Assembly: GCF_004348325.1 (NCBI RefSeq) | Contig: NZ_SMKF01000004.1 | Span: 51,883 to 115,882 of the forward strand | DNA length: 64,000 nt | Source: Micromonospora sp. KC213 | GTDB taxonomy: Bacteria > Actinomycetota > Actinomycetes > Mycobacteriales > Micromonosporaceae | Direction: 5' to 3' | Part shown: piece by piece, positions 17,328 through 26,127 of the stretch | Layout: every line of letters starts with the position of its first letter | Position numbering within the stretch: the first letter of the stretch is position 1 | The notes under the pieces: model-generated | Databases searched by the model: none | What the model saw: the letters and a program-made list of their open reading frames with translations, nothing else | Told to the model about the DNA's origin: nothing | Program-made: the position numbers and the translations under genes

Positions 17328-17507
17328 TCAAGTATCGGCCTGATCAGCCTCGGGTCACGTCCCGTCGGCTGGTGTAGATCGTTTACGTGCGGCTCTGCTC
17401 GGTGTTCAGTGTGTCGGGTGGTTGCCGTCCGAGCATGCCGGCGATGACGGCGAGCTGCTCTCGGACGTGACCGACGTCGGGCGCGGGCTGAGCCGGTTCC
17501 GGTTCGG

Positions 17508-17867
17508 TCACGAGCCGAGGCGCTGTGGCCCGGGGCCGACTTCGCGGACGACGGTGTAGGTAGGGGCGCCGCTCATACGGGCTTCCGCCTCGCCGGACAG
17601 GCCCTCTAGAACTTTGCGGATGGCGGCCATGCGGCCTTCGGTGTCCGAGGTCTCCACAAAGTTGCGGTAGTCGGCCTCCCGGCCCCAGTGCACGATGTTG
17701 TACACGCGGGTGCCGTCGGTACTGACGTGGAAGCGGGCCGACCGGTAGCCGGGATAGAAACGTACCCACCGTTCCTGAATCTCCGCGAAGGCATCTTTTA
17801 GCTCCTGCTGGGTGTCAACGCTGTCGACGGTGTAGTCGATAATCGAGTAGAAGCCGTCCGTGCTCAC
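17508..17867 (-). CDS. ABM-superfamily protein (antibiotic biosynthesis monooxygenase fold)
   Basis: A 119-residue protein with the ferredoxin-like ABM pattern: a first strand FYSIIDYTVD, a helix LKDAFAEIQERWVRFYPG, strand SARFHVSTDG, YNIVHWGREADYRNFVE and a closing strand. Relatives are cofactor-free monooxygenases or cyclases of polyketides, or simple dimeric binding proteins. I moved the start to GTG 17867 because GAGGAG lies seven bases upstream; an in-frame TTG at 17885 is less likely. No biosynthetic genes adjoin it. Confidence 0.7.
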   Translation of the reverse strand: MSTDGFYSIIDYTVDSVDTQQELKDAFAEIQERWVRFYPGYRSARFHVSTDGTRVYNIVHWGREADYRNFVETSDTEGRMAAIRKVLEGLSGEAEARMSGAPTYTVVREVGPGPQRLGS

Positions 17868-17959
17868 GTAGATGCTCCTCGTCAACTCGGGCTTGCTGGC
17901 TCATCGTGCAACCTGAACCAAAGTTGAGATCAAGGGCGTTTAACACAGGAAACACCGAC

Positions 17960-18200
17960 AGCACGTGCTCAGCGATCGAAGATGCGCACCTCGCGGGCGT
18001 GTCGATACGCAGGCGGCCGACCGGTGGACCTGGATGATCATTGCCCCTATGCTCAGCTGCGACTCGCCCGCCCCCTCGCCGCGGACCTGCGCCGCCTTTG
18101 GGGGCGGGCAGCGCCACCCGAGCGGCTTACTCCTGCTCGCGTCCGCCGAGGGTTTCGGAACCTGCGCCCACGGCCGCGCTGCCGGCCGGTGCACCGGCTC
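17960..18200 (+). pseudogene. IS701-like transposase C-terminal fragment
   Basis: Over two frames the sequence reads AADRWTWMIIA, then YAQLRLARPLAADLRR and PERLTPARVRRGFRNLRP. This is the characteristic C-terminus of an actinomycete IS701-like transposase (NF041680 type). Frameshifts and loss of the remaining gene make it a scar. A different segment of the same family lies at 25160-25690. Confidence 0.65.
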
Positions 18201-18213
18201 GGTGCCTGGCATG

Positions 18214-18930
18214 TCAGTCTTCCCGGACGTATGCCACTGCGATCTCAGATTGCACGGTCCAGCCAAGGGCGCGGTACAGGCGGCGTCCGTCTTCGGTAGC
18301 GACGAGGATGCCGGTAGCCAGTTCCTTGCGCGCGGCATGGTCGCTCAGCGCCCGCATGACAGTGGTGCCGAGCCCTCGGCGCCGGTGCGCCGGCGAGGTT
18401 TCTACCTGGTCGATGACGCCGCACTTGCCGGCAGGTGCCAGGCGCCCGGAGGCAGCCGCGATGCCGGTAGCGTCGACGACTGTCGCAACGACGACCTCGC
18501 CGTCCGTCGTAACTCTGGTCTCGTACGGATTCGGGGGCTCGACGGCGCCTACCGTGAACTGAGTGGTCATCAGGTAGCCGCTGCTTTCCATGGTCCAGCG
18601 TGTGGACAGAGCACTACGCAGATCGGTAGCGCATCCACTGACCTTGATCCAGGTTCCAGGTGCGGTGACCTGCCGGTCGAGGGCCTCAAGCAAGTCGGTG
18701 TCCCAGGTGTGCAGCACGTACCGGACTCGGTGCCCGGGTCTGCCCACATCGGCTCGGAAGCCACCCTGGACTTCAACGGGACCGGGCACACCACGGGAGA
18801 CGGCCCAGCCACGACCCCACGCCATGACCAGTTCGGGCACGGTGATCTGAGCACTGTGGGTAAGTGTCGGAGACGTTCTTCCGGCATTCAGGAGCACGGA
18901 GGTGTCGGTTTCGTCGATCATCATCAACAT
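18214..18930 (-). CDS. GNAT-family N-acetyltransferase
   Basis: A 238-residue protein. The C-terminal half (about 130-236) is a GNAT domain: VDATGIAAASGRLAP, then the acetyl-CoA loop VETSPAHRRRGLGTTVM (R-R-x-G-L-G pattern) and ATEDGRRLYRALGW. The N-terminal 120 residues are a less conserved extension found in some actinomycete GNATs. Start ATG 18930 (or ATG 18921/18924) has no strong ribosome site. The acceptor substrate is unknown. Confidence 0.82.
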   Translation of the reverse strand: MLMMIDETDTSVLLNAGRTSPTLTHSAQITVPELVMAWGRGWAVSRGVPGPVEVQGGFRADVGRPGHRVRYVLHTWDTDLLEALDRQVTAPGTWIKVSGCATDLRSALSTRWTMESSGYLMTTQFTVGAVEPPNPYETRVTTDGEVVVATVVDATGIAAASGRLAPAGKCGVIDQVETSPAHRRRGLGTTVMRALSDHAARKELATGILVATEDGRRLYRALGWTVQSEIAVAYVRED

Positions 18931-19035
18931 TATTGCAAGTGATGTGCAACAAGACCACGGTAGTGTTGGGCATCACGGAGGGTTCCGACGCGTTCTTGCC
19001 CCGCGCACTGTCATCGGCAGAGCCGCGAGCGTTTG

Positions 19036-19994
19036 CTACGTCCCGGAGGCCATGTACGCGGCGAGGATGTAGTTGGGGTGCCGGTCGAGGTTCTTGCGGG
19101 CCCGGTCGTAGCGCATGGTGGTCCTCGGGTCGGCGTGGCGGGCGGTGATCTGCACGTCGGGCAAGGGCTCCGGAGGGGTCTCGATGCGACGGAGGTCGCG
19201 CAGGCTGACGCCGGCGTCGAGCATGGTCGTGACGAAGGTGTGGCGCGGCATGTGGGGATGCATTCTCGGCATCCGGATGCCCGCCGTGTGGGCGAGGTCC
19301 CTGAGTCGGCGGGTGCCGGCGTGCCGGTCCATCCGCCGACCGTCAGTGTTGGGCAGGATCGGCCCGGCGGTGCTCTCGTCGACGGCCCTGTCGATGACCC
19401 CGGCGACTGCGGGTGGTAGCGGGACGAGGACGGTCTTGCCGCCTTTGCCGCGTACCCGTAGGACCCGGCGGCCGTGTTCCTCGCCGAGGTTGGCGATGGT
19501 CGACCCGCAGGCTTCGACGATCCCCAGCCCGAGCAGGCCCAGGAGGGCGACCAGGGCGAAGTCGTTCGGGTTCGAGGACTGTCGGGCGGTGGTGATCAGG
19601 GCTTCGAACTGCTGGTGCCCCAACCCGAGGGTCGGCGACTCGGTCGGCACGGTGGGCCGGCGGACATCGTCGGCTGGCGAGTGCTCCGCCGACGGCGTCG
19701 ATGACGCAGACCCGGTAGAGGCCCACCACGACGGACAGCCGGCGGGAGACGGTCGAGGGCTGGTACCGGCGGACGTCTTGCAGCCAGCGCACGTACCGCT
19801 CGATATCCACCCGCGCCGCAGCCAGCGGGTCCAGGTCGTGATCGGCGCACCAGCGCAGGAAGACACGCAGGTCGGACTCGGTGTGCACCCGAGTCTGACC
19901 ACGGTAGCGGCCCAGGAAGGCCGACACTGCGGCGCGCACAACGAGTTGAGCGGCCAGTAACGACAGGGAAAGCGAAAGCAGGAGAGGTAGTCAT
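19036..19994 (-). pseudogene. tyrosine recombinase/integrase, frameshifted and catalytically damaged
   Basis: Joining three frames recovers an XerC/XerD-like integrase of about 320 residues: MTTSPAFAFPVV, then LVVRAAVSAFLGRYRGQTR and the core-binding domain, then from about 19690 the catalytic domain (RGKGGKTVLVPLPP, HPHMPRHTFVTTMLDAGVSL, ARHADPRTTMRYDRAR). Two frameshifts (near 19945 and 19690) break it. The box I arginine is replaced by Gly (GLGIVEACG; GGG codon where CGG is expected). About 13 extra residues (LRRIETPPEPLPD) sit before the second catalytic His. The LysK, H-x-x-R, His and Tyr of the other boxes remain. It cannot be active as written. Confidence 0.78.
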
Positions 19995-20048
19995 ACATCA
20001 CCGTGCGCCATTACCGCCGATGAACACCAGCCCACCCGGAGCGGCATG
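19980..20048. repeat. recombinase upstream repeat, copy 2
   Basis: This matches 13361-13427 from GGAGAGGTAGTCATACATCA to ACCCGGAGCGGCATG in the same orientation. It covers the start codon and leader of the recombinase gene. Confidence 0.6.
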
Positions 20049-20093
20049 TCAGTACGGACCCGCGATGCGCGCTCGGGTGGTTGCGTATGCCGC

Positions 20094-20810
20094 TCAGCGA
20101 TTGGTTCGTTCCTGGACCCAGGCGAGCATCGTGCTGCTGTAGTCGGAGCTGATGGCCTCGAGGGCGTCGGCCCCACCGACGGTCGGCAGGTGAGTGCAGC
20201 CGGCAAGCCGGTGGATGGTCAGGTCGCTGGTAGCGGCGGCGCGCCGCCATACGGCGATGCTGTCCTCGGCGGGAGTCCACTCGTCGGCCTCGCCGTAGAA
20301 CAGCAACGTCGGACAGCGCACCTGCGCGATGACCGGCTCCGGATCGTAGTCCATATCGTCCCATGTGCCGGGATGGCTGTGCAGGTCGCGCGGGACGTAC
20401 ACGAGTGGAAACCACGGCCGGTCGGCGTACCGGTCGATGACCGCCTGAGCGGTTTCCCGGTCGATGTGCCCGCGTACGACGCTCTCGAGTGCTTCTCGCA
20501 GGCGGGTCGGGTCGGCCAGCTCCGCGCTGCCGTAGCCGTGTAGGAGCAGCTGCTGCGCCGTCCCGTACCGCATCTGGACCGCCGGGCTCACACCGCTGCT
20601 GGCCACCAACACGAGGAAAGAGACCAACTCGGGCCGACGGGCCGCGAGTGCGGAGGCGGGCCAGGTGCCCTGGCTCCAGCCCCACAGGCCCACCGGGACG
20701 TCACCGATGCGTCGGCGCACCTCCGCGATAGCCGCCACGGCGTCGTCGGCCTCCACGCACCGACATGCACTGTCACCGGAACGTCCGAGAGCGCCGCCGA
20801 TCAACAACAT
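20094..20810 (-). CDS. alpha/beta hydrolase, N-terminally truncated
   Basis: A 238-residue frame with nucleophile elbow GWSQGTW, acid FYGEADEWTP and His in GCTHLP, so the triad is present. The first strands and the oxyanion loop that should precede LGRSGDSACR are missing: the frame begins inside what is normally the GRGxGxS turn. The ATG at 20810 lacks a ribosome site. The gene probably lost about 80-100 N-terminal codons to a rearrangement near the adjacent broken recombinase, so it may not be functional. Confidence 0.65.
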   Translation of the reverse strand: MLLIGGALGRSGDSACRCVEADDAVAAIAEVRRRIGDVPVGLWGWSQGTWPASALAARRPELVSFLVLVASSGVSPAVQMRYGTAQQLLLHGYGSAELADPTRLREALESVVRGHIDRETAQAVIDRYADRPWFPLVYVPRDLHSHPGTWDDMDYDPEPVIAQVRCPTLLFYGEADEWTPAEDSIAVWRRAAATSDLTIHRLAGCTHLPTVGGADALEAISSDYSSTMLAWVQERTNR

Positions 20811-21110
20811 CTGACGCAGCGAAGCGCTCGGACCGCGGCAGACATCCCATGGTTCTTCGATGTCAAGTGCTGGCAGGCTGACGGAACCTGTTGTCGTCTT
20901 CGTCTTCGTTACCTATCCCGACCTCGTCAGGCGGAAAGAAGGCTCTTCCCCCAAGGTGGGTAAGCGAAAGAGGGCGGGTTGTCCTTCGGTCAGGGAGCGA
21001 GTCGCTGGCCGAGCAGCCAGCGTCCCACGTCTGCGCTCCGCAGTTGACGAGCACGGCGAGGGCCGGCGCGGTCTCGGGGCCGAGGCTCCCCACCCTGACC
21101 CCGCAGCTCG
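20811..21110. other. intergenic, no gene seen
   Basis: No frame here is supported. It should have held the missing 5' part of the hydrolase gene, but nothing resembling it remains. Confidence 0.35.
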
Positions 21111-21953
21111 TTAGAACTCGGCGGACATGTCCAGGAACGAACCGGCCACGAACAGGGTCAGGGCGGTGATCCGTACGGGGAAGCCGTCCTGATTGCGGCC
21201 GAGCGCGCGCAGGAGCACGACGAACACACCGTGGCTGACCCGCGCCTGGAATGCGGCCAGGACCCAGACGGCGTTCGTTGCCGCGACTGCCATGGCGCCG
21301 AAGATGATCGCCATGGCGACGGCCAGCGCGGTTACCACGCCCGGCGCACCCTGCCCCGTGAGCAGGGCGGCGCCGATGACGAACGGCAGGCCGAGCACCC
21401 CGACGCTTGCGCCGGTCACGAAAATCCGCTGGGCCCGCCGCTGTATGCCGTCGCGGGCAGCCTTGTAGGCGGCGAGTGCACTCGTGGCTTGTTCGTCGGC
21501 GCCGACGCAATCGGCCAACAGCGGATGCGCCCGTCGCTCGAAATGCCCGGCGGCCACGGCATGATCGGTTCGCTCGCCGATGAGGCCCTTTCCGAACAGG
21601 TCCGCGCGGGTACGGGTCGCCCAATGGTGGTACTGGTCCGGTGTGAAGAACCGCTCGCTGCCGGGCGGCGGTCCGAGCCCGGCGGCAGCGTGGACCCCCA
21701 TCTGGTAGGCGAGCCCGGCTACCGACCGCGATGCCGTGAGTTCGTCTTTCCGGCCGAGCATCCGGTCACGCCGCGCCCCGGCCCGCTCAGCCGCCGCCTT
21801 GAGGCGCGTCGCCCCGAGCACGTCGAGTACCGCGACCAGACCGGCGAGCAAGAGGAATGCCTTGCCCAGTAGCACCACCGAGACAGGATATCGACCCTGG
21901 TGAGCGGGCCGACCTGTCGGTAGCCGTCCTGGCCGGCGTGCCGGACCTGCCAC
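21111..21953 (-). CDS. membrane protein of unknown function
   Basis: Up to 280 residues, with a membrane segment near the N-terminus (LLGKAFLLLAGLVAVLDVLG), a central hydrophilic helical region containing FFTPDQYHHWATRTRADLFG, and two more membrane segments (GVLGLPFVIGAALL; ALAVAMAIIFGAMAVAA) before a C-terminal region. Codon use is consistent throughout. The start is uncertain: in-frame GTG codons near 21880 would begin directly before VVLLGKAF and are more plausible than 21953. No family was recognised, and no neighbour indicates a role. Confidence 0.6.
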   Translation of the reverse strand: MAGPARRPGRLPTGRPAHQGRYPVSVVLLGKAFLLLAGLVAVLDVLGATRLKAAAERAGARRDRMLGRKDELTASRSVAGLAYQMGVHAAAGLGPPPGSERFFTPDQYHHWATRTRADLFGKGLIGERTDHAVAAGHFERRAHPLLADCVGADEQATSALAAYKAARDGIQRRAQRIFVTGASVGVLGLPFVIGAALLTGQGAPGVVTALAVAMAIIFGAMAVAATNAVWVLAAFQARVSHGVFVVLLRALGRNQDGFPVRITALTLFVAGSFLDMSAEF

Positions 21954-22789
21954 GAAACGACCCCCAGCAAGTGCCCGGCCTCGGGTGTGTCCTTTTCTTG
22001 AGGGAAATCACCGAGATGGCTCTGGCCAGCTACTATGCGGCTCCGGCAGCGAGCGGCGCCCTCTGGAGCCATCTGTGAACGTCGCTTGCGACGCCGACCA
22101 GCGCAGACACGGACCGGTCCTCATGATCAACAGTTCGGCGGCCGCGCTGATGTGGATACCCTCAGCAAGCTGGCGCAGCAGTTCCGCACGTACGTCCGCC
22201 GGTAGCCGGCTGGCGGCGCGTGATTGACGCACTCTCATCGGCATTCAGGGTGCCAGGTGGCGCGAGCGTCGACCACAGACTGTGTGGCGCGTCGCCGCCG
22301 TTCCTGCCGGTGAGAGATTACGATCGTGGAGCCGGCGTCCGGCGAGTACGCGGGCCGCTGACATCCCGACGGTGCGGCCCGGGTGCACTGACGGGCGGTG
22401 CCAGAGCCCGACGTGTCCCTTACAGCGAACCCGGCCGCGAACGCGCTCGCCAGGTCGGGACTTTGTCGGCCAGTTCGTTCCGCTGACGCCTGCGCGTCCA
22501 GTCACCGACAACGTCAGATCCCGGAGTCGCCGCCCGGTGAGTCGTCGCCCTCGTCGTCGACCACGAGGATCGGCAGCTAGCGTGAGCATTCATCCAGATG
22601 GCCTGCAACGCCTCGACGGCGTGGCGGGCGGGCGATCTCACCGGATGATCGGCATGGGCGATCGGCATGGGCCGCTGAAAGAGATTTATGATCCGTCGAG
22701 CGACGTGAGCTGCACGACCCGCGGGTGCGAGGCGCCGCCAACGCCTCCTGGACGTCGGCCGGGCCCCGGCCGCCTCCTGCCGGATGTGG
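21954..22789. other. non-coding region with a decayed HTH-like frame
   Basis: On the minus strand at about 22090-22244 one frame reads ADVRAELLRQLAEGIHISAA, resembling a helix-turn-helix start, and a second frame continues with DRSVSALVGVASDVHRWLQR. It is too short and shifted to be a gene. The rest shows nothing recognisable. Confidence 0.3.
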
Positions 22790-23394
22790 CTACTCGTACT
22801 CAGCGCAGGTCCGTGGCACGCACACACCTGGCTGGACGGGGCGCGTCGATGCCGAACCGGGCGTACCGGTTCAGCGGTTCCTGATCGGCGAAGTCGGCCA
22901 GGTCCGCGATCTGGGACAGCACGGTGGCTTCCCAGCGGGCATACGAGCTGGGCTTGTCCGTGTATAGGTCTGCTTGTGCACCACACCAGACTCCAGCGTC
23001 AGAACCCTGGACAGGGCATCAACCCGATCGGTGAAGACGGCGGTTGCGGTGTCATCCTGCCGCCAGAGCGTCAGAGTGTTGCCGTGCTCGGTGACGAGCT
23101 GGCGTAGCTGCTTGTCGGCTGCCCGGATCTTGGCGTCGTGTCGGCTGCGAGGGTGAACGGGTGGCGCAATCGATGCATCGCCACCTCACCGCAGTCGGAT
23201 GCACGGGGCGCGGGCTTCTCGTCTTCCGCGGTGCACGGAGCAAGAAACTGTGCCATGCGACCGTAGGCCGCGGCAGGGGTCAGGCTCTGCAAACGCGGAG
23301 CGCCGGCAACCGGGTGCCGGCTGGGGCTGAGCCTGTCGACGACCGTTGCCGGGTGGGTGTCGGGTGTACGCGGTGACGTGGTGATCGCGGTCAT
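22790..23394 (-). pseudogene. frameshifted hypothetical gene
   Basis: ATG 23394 has GGAAGG upstream and opens a frame of about 95 residues (TPAAAYGRMAQFLAPC, GEVAMHRLRHPF). Near 23150 another frame takes over with coding character: IRAADKQLRQLVTEHGNTLT, FTDRVDALSRVLTLESGVVH, and after a further shift ARWEATVLSQIADLADFADQ and EPLNRYARFGIDAPRPA. Two frameshifts in a single gene of roughly 200 codons is the simplest reading. No family was recognised. Confidence 0.4.
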
Positions 23395-23539
23395 GTTATG
23401 CCTTCCTGGAACGGCACGTAGCAGGGAAGGCACGGGCCGCAGGCCACGAGACATCACAAAACGAGCCTGAACAAATGATGATAGATGCGCCGAACGGCGG
23501 CCTGCTGAACCAGTCAGGCCGCCTGCGGCAGTGCGTGGG

Positions 23540-23743
23540 TTAGAGCGAGCGGATATCCGACGCCTGCGGGCCCTTCGGGCCCTGAGTGATGTCGAACTCC
23601 ACCCGCTGGTTCTCCTCGAGACTGCGGAAGCCACTCGCCGAGATTGCGGAGAAATGGGCGAAAACGTCGGCGCCGCCGCCGTCCTGGCTGATGAAGCCGA
23701 AGCCCTTGTCGCCGTTGAACCACTTCACGGTACCTGTAGCCAT
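23540..23743 (-). CDS. cold-shock protein (CspA family)
   Basis: A 67-residue single cold-shock domain protein, full length for the family. RNP1-like KGFGFISQ and RNP2-like VFAHFSAI motifs are present, with KWFNGDKG at the start. It binds single-stranded RNA/DNA and acts as an RNA chaperone in the cytoplasm. ATG 23743 has GAAGGAG seven to eight bases upstream. A hairpin plus T run ends about 90 bases upstream of the start; it most likely terminates the gene before it. Confidence 0.95.
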   Translation of the reverse strand: MATGTVKWFNGDKGFGFISQDGGGADVFAHFSAISASGFRSLEENQRVEFDITQGPKGPQASDIRSL

Positions 23744-23833
23744 GTCTGCTCCTTCGCAGGCTGTTGGAGCCCGCACTGTGCGGACTCGCGCGCCGCCGCG
23801 TTGATCACCCGCGCCGGAACCGACACGAAAACG

Positions 23834-23875
23834 AAAAAAAGCACCTGGATGGGTTTTGGTTAACCCATCAGGCGC
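23834..23875 (-). terminator. rho-independent terminator upstream of csp gene
   Basis: Reading leftward, arms GCGCCTGATGGGTT and AACCCATCCAGGTGC form a strong hairpin with a short loop, followed by seven T residues (23840-23834). It lies between the stop at 23963 and the cold-shock start. It may end transcription of the upstream gene or, if the csp promoter lies further up, act as an attenuator in its leader. Confidence 0.75.
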
Positions 23876-23962
23876 CGAAACGTCTACGGAAATCAAAACT
23901 GCAACTGGGCAACCATAGCACAGACCCTGGCGCTCGCCGCAGCTTCACACGTGCGGCCTCCG

Positions 23963-24187
23963 TCATAGCACTGCACCACGAGGCGCGACTTCGATCGCTG
24001 CCACGCCTCGGCCGTAGAGCACGACGAGCCGGTCGCCGTGCTTAGTGCGCAGCTCTGCGGAGTCCTGCGCCAACGTCGAGATCACGTGTTCCACAAGCTC
24101 GTCCTCATCGGAGACGTCCGGTTTGTCGTACGTGACGTCCATGCGGTCGCCGCCGATGAGCCGGACGCGTAGCACCGTCGTTGCCAT
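23963..24187 (-). CDS. small hypothetical protein
   Basis: A 74-residue protein starting at ATG 24187 with an alternating strand-rich N-terminus (TTVLRVRLIGGDRMDVTYDK), a helix (EDELVEHVISTLAQ) and a final strand pair (DRLVVLYGRGVAAIEVAPRG). The composition is that of a folded soluble protein. No family was recognised and no ribosome site is obvious, so a leaderless message is possible. A strong terminator follows 90 bases downstream. Confidence 0.55.
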   Translation of the reverse strand: MATTVLRVRLIGGDRMDVTYDKPDVSDEDELVEHVISTLAQDSAELRTKHGDRLVVLYGRGVAAIEVAPRGAVL

Positions 24188-24815
24188 GTCATAGAAGCTA
24201 GTCGAGTGGGGATGCCAGGGACAGGGGCGCTGTCGCGGGCTCCCTCAGTCGAGTCGGGCAGCAGCTCAACCCAAGGTGCAACGACTGCTGCGGGTCCCAG
24301 ACAGGCGAGGCTCGGACGATGGGCGACACTCGGGCTGACGTGGCAGTGGACACGAGACGAGGTCGTGCCGATCCTCACCGAGGGAGCCACATTGATCGCC
24401 GCCGGAACCAGCTCGCTGAGCTGGCAGCGGCAGCGCTGCGGGTAGTGTGCGTAGAGTGGGTGGTGAACCGGTTCGTCAACGTCGTTGGCGGGCCAGCGCC
24501 TACCGGGCGTGCTGCCAGCGCGGTCTCGACAGTGTCCACAGGACAGCTTCGAGGTGTGAGGGACGGGCGTTGGCAGACTATCCGACCGCCACCGACAGTT
24601 CAGTATGCTGACAGACGATGCCGCATCCGTTCAAGGCGACGACCAGCTACCCGCGTCGGCGTCCCGTCAGCGACATGCTTAGGTCGTCAGCCACCACATT
24701 GCCGGAAACAATCAGCAATTCTCCTCCGGTGCGGTAGGACGAGGCCCTTGCGGCTGCAGGTGGGCGGCCAGCCTGACTGGCCTGATCAAGTGAGACCGAA
24801 CCACAGGAGAAGTAC
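24188..24815. other. intergenic, no gene seen
   Basis: Several Arg-rich open frames exist, but none has a ribosome site or family resemblance. The right end carries the AGGAGA ribosome site of the next gene. Confidence 0.35.
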
Positions 24816-25109
24816 ATGACTTTCGTGTTAGCCCCGCCCGCGGTCTCTCCGTCACCATTGCGCGAGCCCGCCAAGACTCTTCGCGAAAGAGGGGCAGACA
24901 GTTTTCACGCCGCGCTCGCCGCGGTCCTGGCCAGCGGGCTCGAGAATGCTCTTGAAACGGGTGACCACCCGAGAGCGATCAGCTTCATCAACCGCGGCTT
25001 CGCAGAAGGAAGTCCGAAGTTGGGCTGCGACCTCCTCTGCCGGGCAATTGCGGTCGTCGGGACAGCCCGAACGTGGACCGTGCAGCTCGCGCCCCCACGC
25101 TCACCGTAG
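24816..25109 (+). CDS. small hypothetical protein, possibly 3'-truncated
   Basis: A 97-residue frame starting at ATG 24816 behind CAGGAGAAG. The first 70 residues look like a real helical protein (ADSFHAALAAVLASGLENAL, GDHPRAISFINRGFAEGSP). The last 20 residues are less convincing and run up to a transposase scar, so the original 3' end may have been replaced. No family was recognised. Confidence 0.5.
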   Translation: MTFVLAPPAVSPSPLREPAKTLRERGADSFHAALAAVLASGLENALETGDHPRAISFINRGFAEGSPKLGCDLLCRAIAVVGTARTWTVQLAPPRSP

Positions 25110-25159
25110 GTGCTCGTCGATCACCCGCCAGATCTGGCCGCGCTCGAAGCCTGGCCGAA

Positions 25160-25690
25160 ATCCTTGCGCCAGGTCGACCCGCGATCCTCAGACGCCTCCA
25201 ACGACCCTTGATCCGATCGGGCTCGACGTCAGCGATGACCGCTGGAACATGTCGGGGTCCTCGCGATTCAGGATCCAATGCGAGCCCGTCAACGTCGGCG
25301 GCGGTGGCCTCGGTCTTGGACCACCACAACCAGATCGACTTCGACGTGTCCCGGCTGGGCAGGTGCTCGATGGATGGTGAGCCGGATGACCGTGCCGGCG
25401 ATGATCGGCAACGTCCCGCCGTGGCCCACCCAGCCGGCCCGGCGGGTCGCCGCGGATGCAGCCGATCCGGTCTGGGCCCGGGCCTGGCCGTAGCTGCGGG
25501 TGTCGGTGACCGTGACCGCCTGCTCGGCGCCCCAGGTGCCGGGTCGCAGAAGGCGAACTCGCCGCCGTGCTTGGCCGGCCGGCCGCCCTGTGGCTGATGG
25601 ACCGGTGGCGGGGTTGGGCGGCGCAGCACCCGATACAAGCGCATCCGCCCGAGGATCGGCACGGGCAGGTTGCGCAGCAGCCAGTGCCGT
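25160..25690 (-). pseudogene. IS701-like transposase internal fragment
   Basis: Leftward frames give LRNLPVPILGRMRLYRVLRR, GGRPAKHGGEFAFCDP, TVTDTRSYGQARAQ, GTLPIIAGTVIRLTIHHLPS and SKSIWLWWSKTEATAADVDG. These are consecutive segments of an actinomycete IS701-like transposase, split over two or three frames and lacking both ends. It is fused upstream to the first codons of an ABC-ATPase gene (25691-25721). Confidence 0.6.
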
Positions 25691-25721
25691 ACACCTTGGT
25701 CAGTGCGTCAATTTCGATCAT
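25691..25721 (-). pseudogene. start of an ABC-transporter ATPase gene, truncated
   Basis: ATG 25721, with GAGGACC upstream, opens MIEIDALTKVYGTG, a standard ABC-ATPase N-terminus, and the sequence then changes to transposase. It follows the ABM gene by about 55 bases on the same strand, so an operon of ABM enzyme plus ABC exporter was probably interrupted here. Confidence 0.45.
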
Positions 25722-25776
25722 GTCAGGTCCTCGATTCGGGGCAACGCCGGCTCAAGGTTCCGGGCCGGCAAACGGG

Positions 25777-26067
25777 TCAGTGCTCGTCGAGGATCTCGAT
25801 GTCGCTCACCGTCGGTTCGCGGGTCAGCGCGAACGCCGCGGTGGCCTCGGCGCTTCCCGGCACCGCCTGACGGGACGCCCGCAGGCTCTCGGCCGACTCC
25901 CACCGCCAGATCCCGACCCAGGTCTCATCGTCGATCCGGCCCAGCCGCGCTTCGGTGAGACCGGGGACCGCTGCCCTGGTCGCGGCGACCAGGGCAGCGT
26001 GGCGGGCCCGGAGCTCTCCGGCGTCGGCGGAGTCAATGTGGAAATGGGTGACGGTGACAACTGGCAT
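25777..26067 (-). CDS. ABM-superfamily protein
   Basis: A 96-residue dimeric alpha-beta-barrel type protein: first strand VVTVTHFHIDSADAG, helix ELRARHAALVAATRAAVPG, strand EARLGRIDDETWVGIWRWES and a closing strand SDIEILDEH. It is similar in size to cofactor-independent antibiotic biosynthesis monooxygenases. It is divergent from a TetR regulator that probably controls it, and an ABC-ATPase gene followed it before disruption, so a detoxification or efflux function is inferred. Confidence 0.75.
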   Translation of the reverse strand: MPVVTVTHFHIDSADAGELRARHAALVAATRAAVPGLTEARLGRIDDETWVGIWRWESAESLRASRQAVPGSAEATAAFALTREPTVSDIEILDEH

Positions 26068-26069
26068 TG

Positions 26070-26113
26070 CTAGACTCTCTCTCTAGAGTTGACTTCTAGT
26101 GACGAAATCTAGA
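26070..26113. promoter_or_regulatory. candidate TetR operator region
   Basis: Between the divergent ABM and TetR genes are repeated CTAGA half-sites: the palindrome CTCTAGAG at 26081-26088, TCTAGA at 26108-26113 and a further CTAGA at 26070-26074. The AT-rich TAG repeats differ from the surroundings and lie where both promoters should be. Confidence 0.45.
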
Positions 26114-26127
26114 TATAGTCTCCAGTT

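Noticed and set aside
25777..26067. ABM proteins here and at 17508 as part of a polyketide cluster
   Set aside because: There are no synthase, carrier-protein or cyclase genes nearby, so a biosynthetic-cluster call is not supported.
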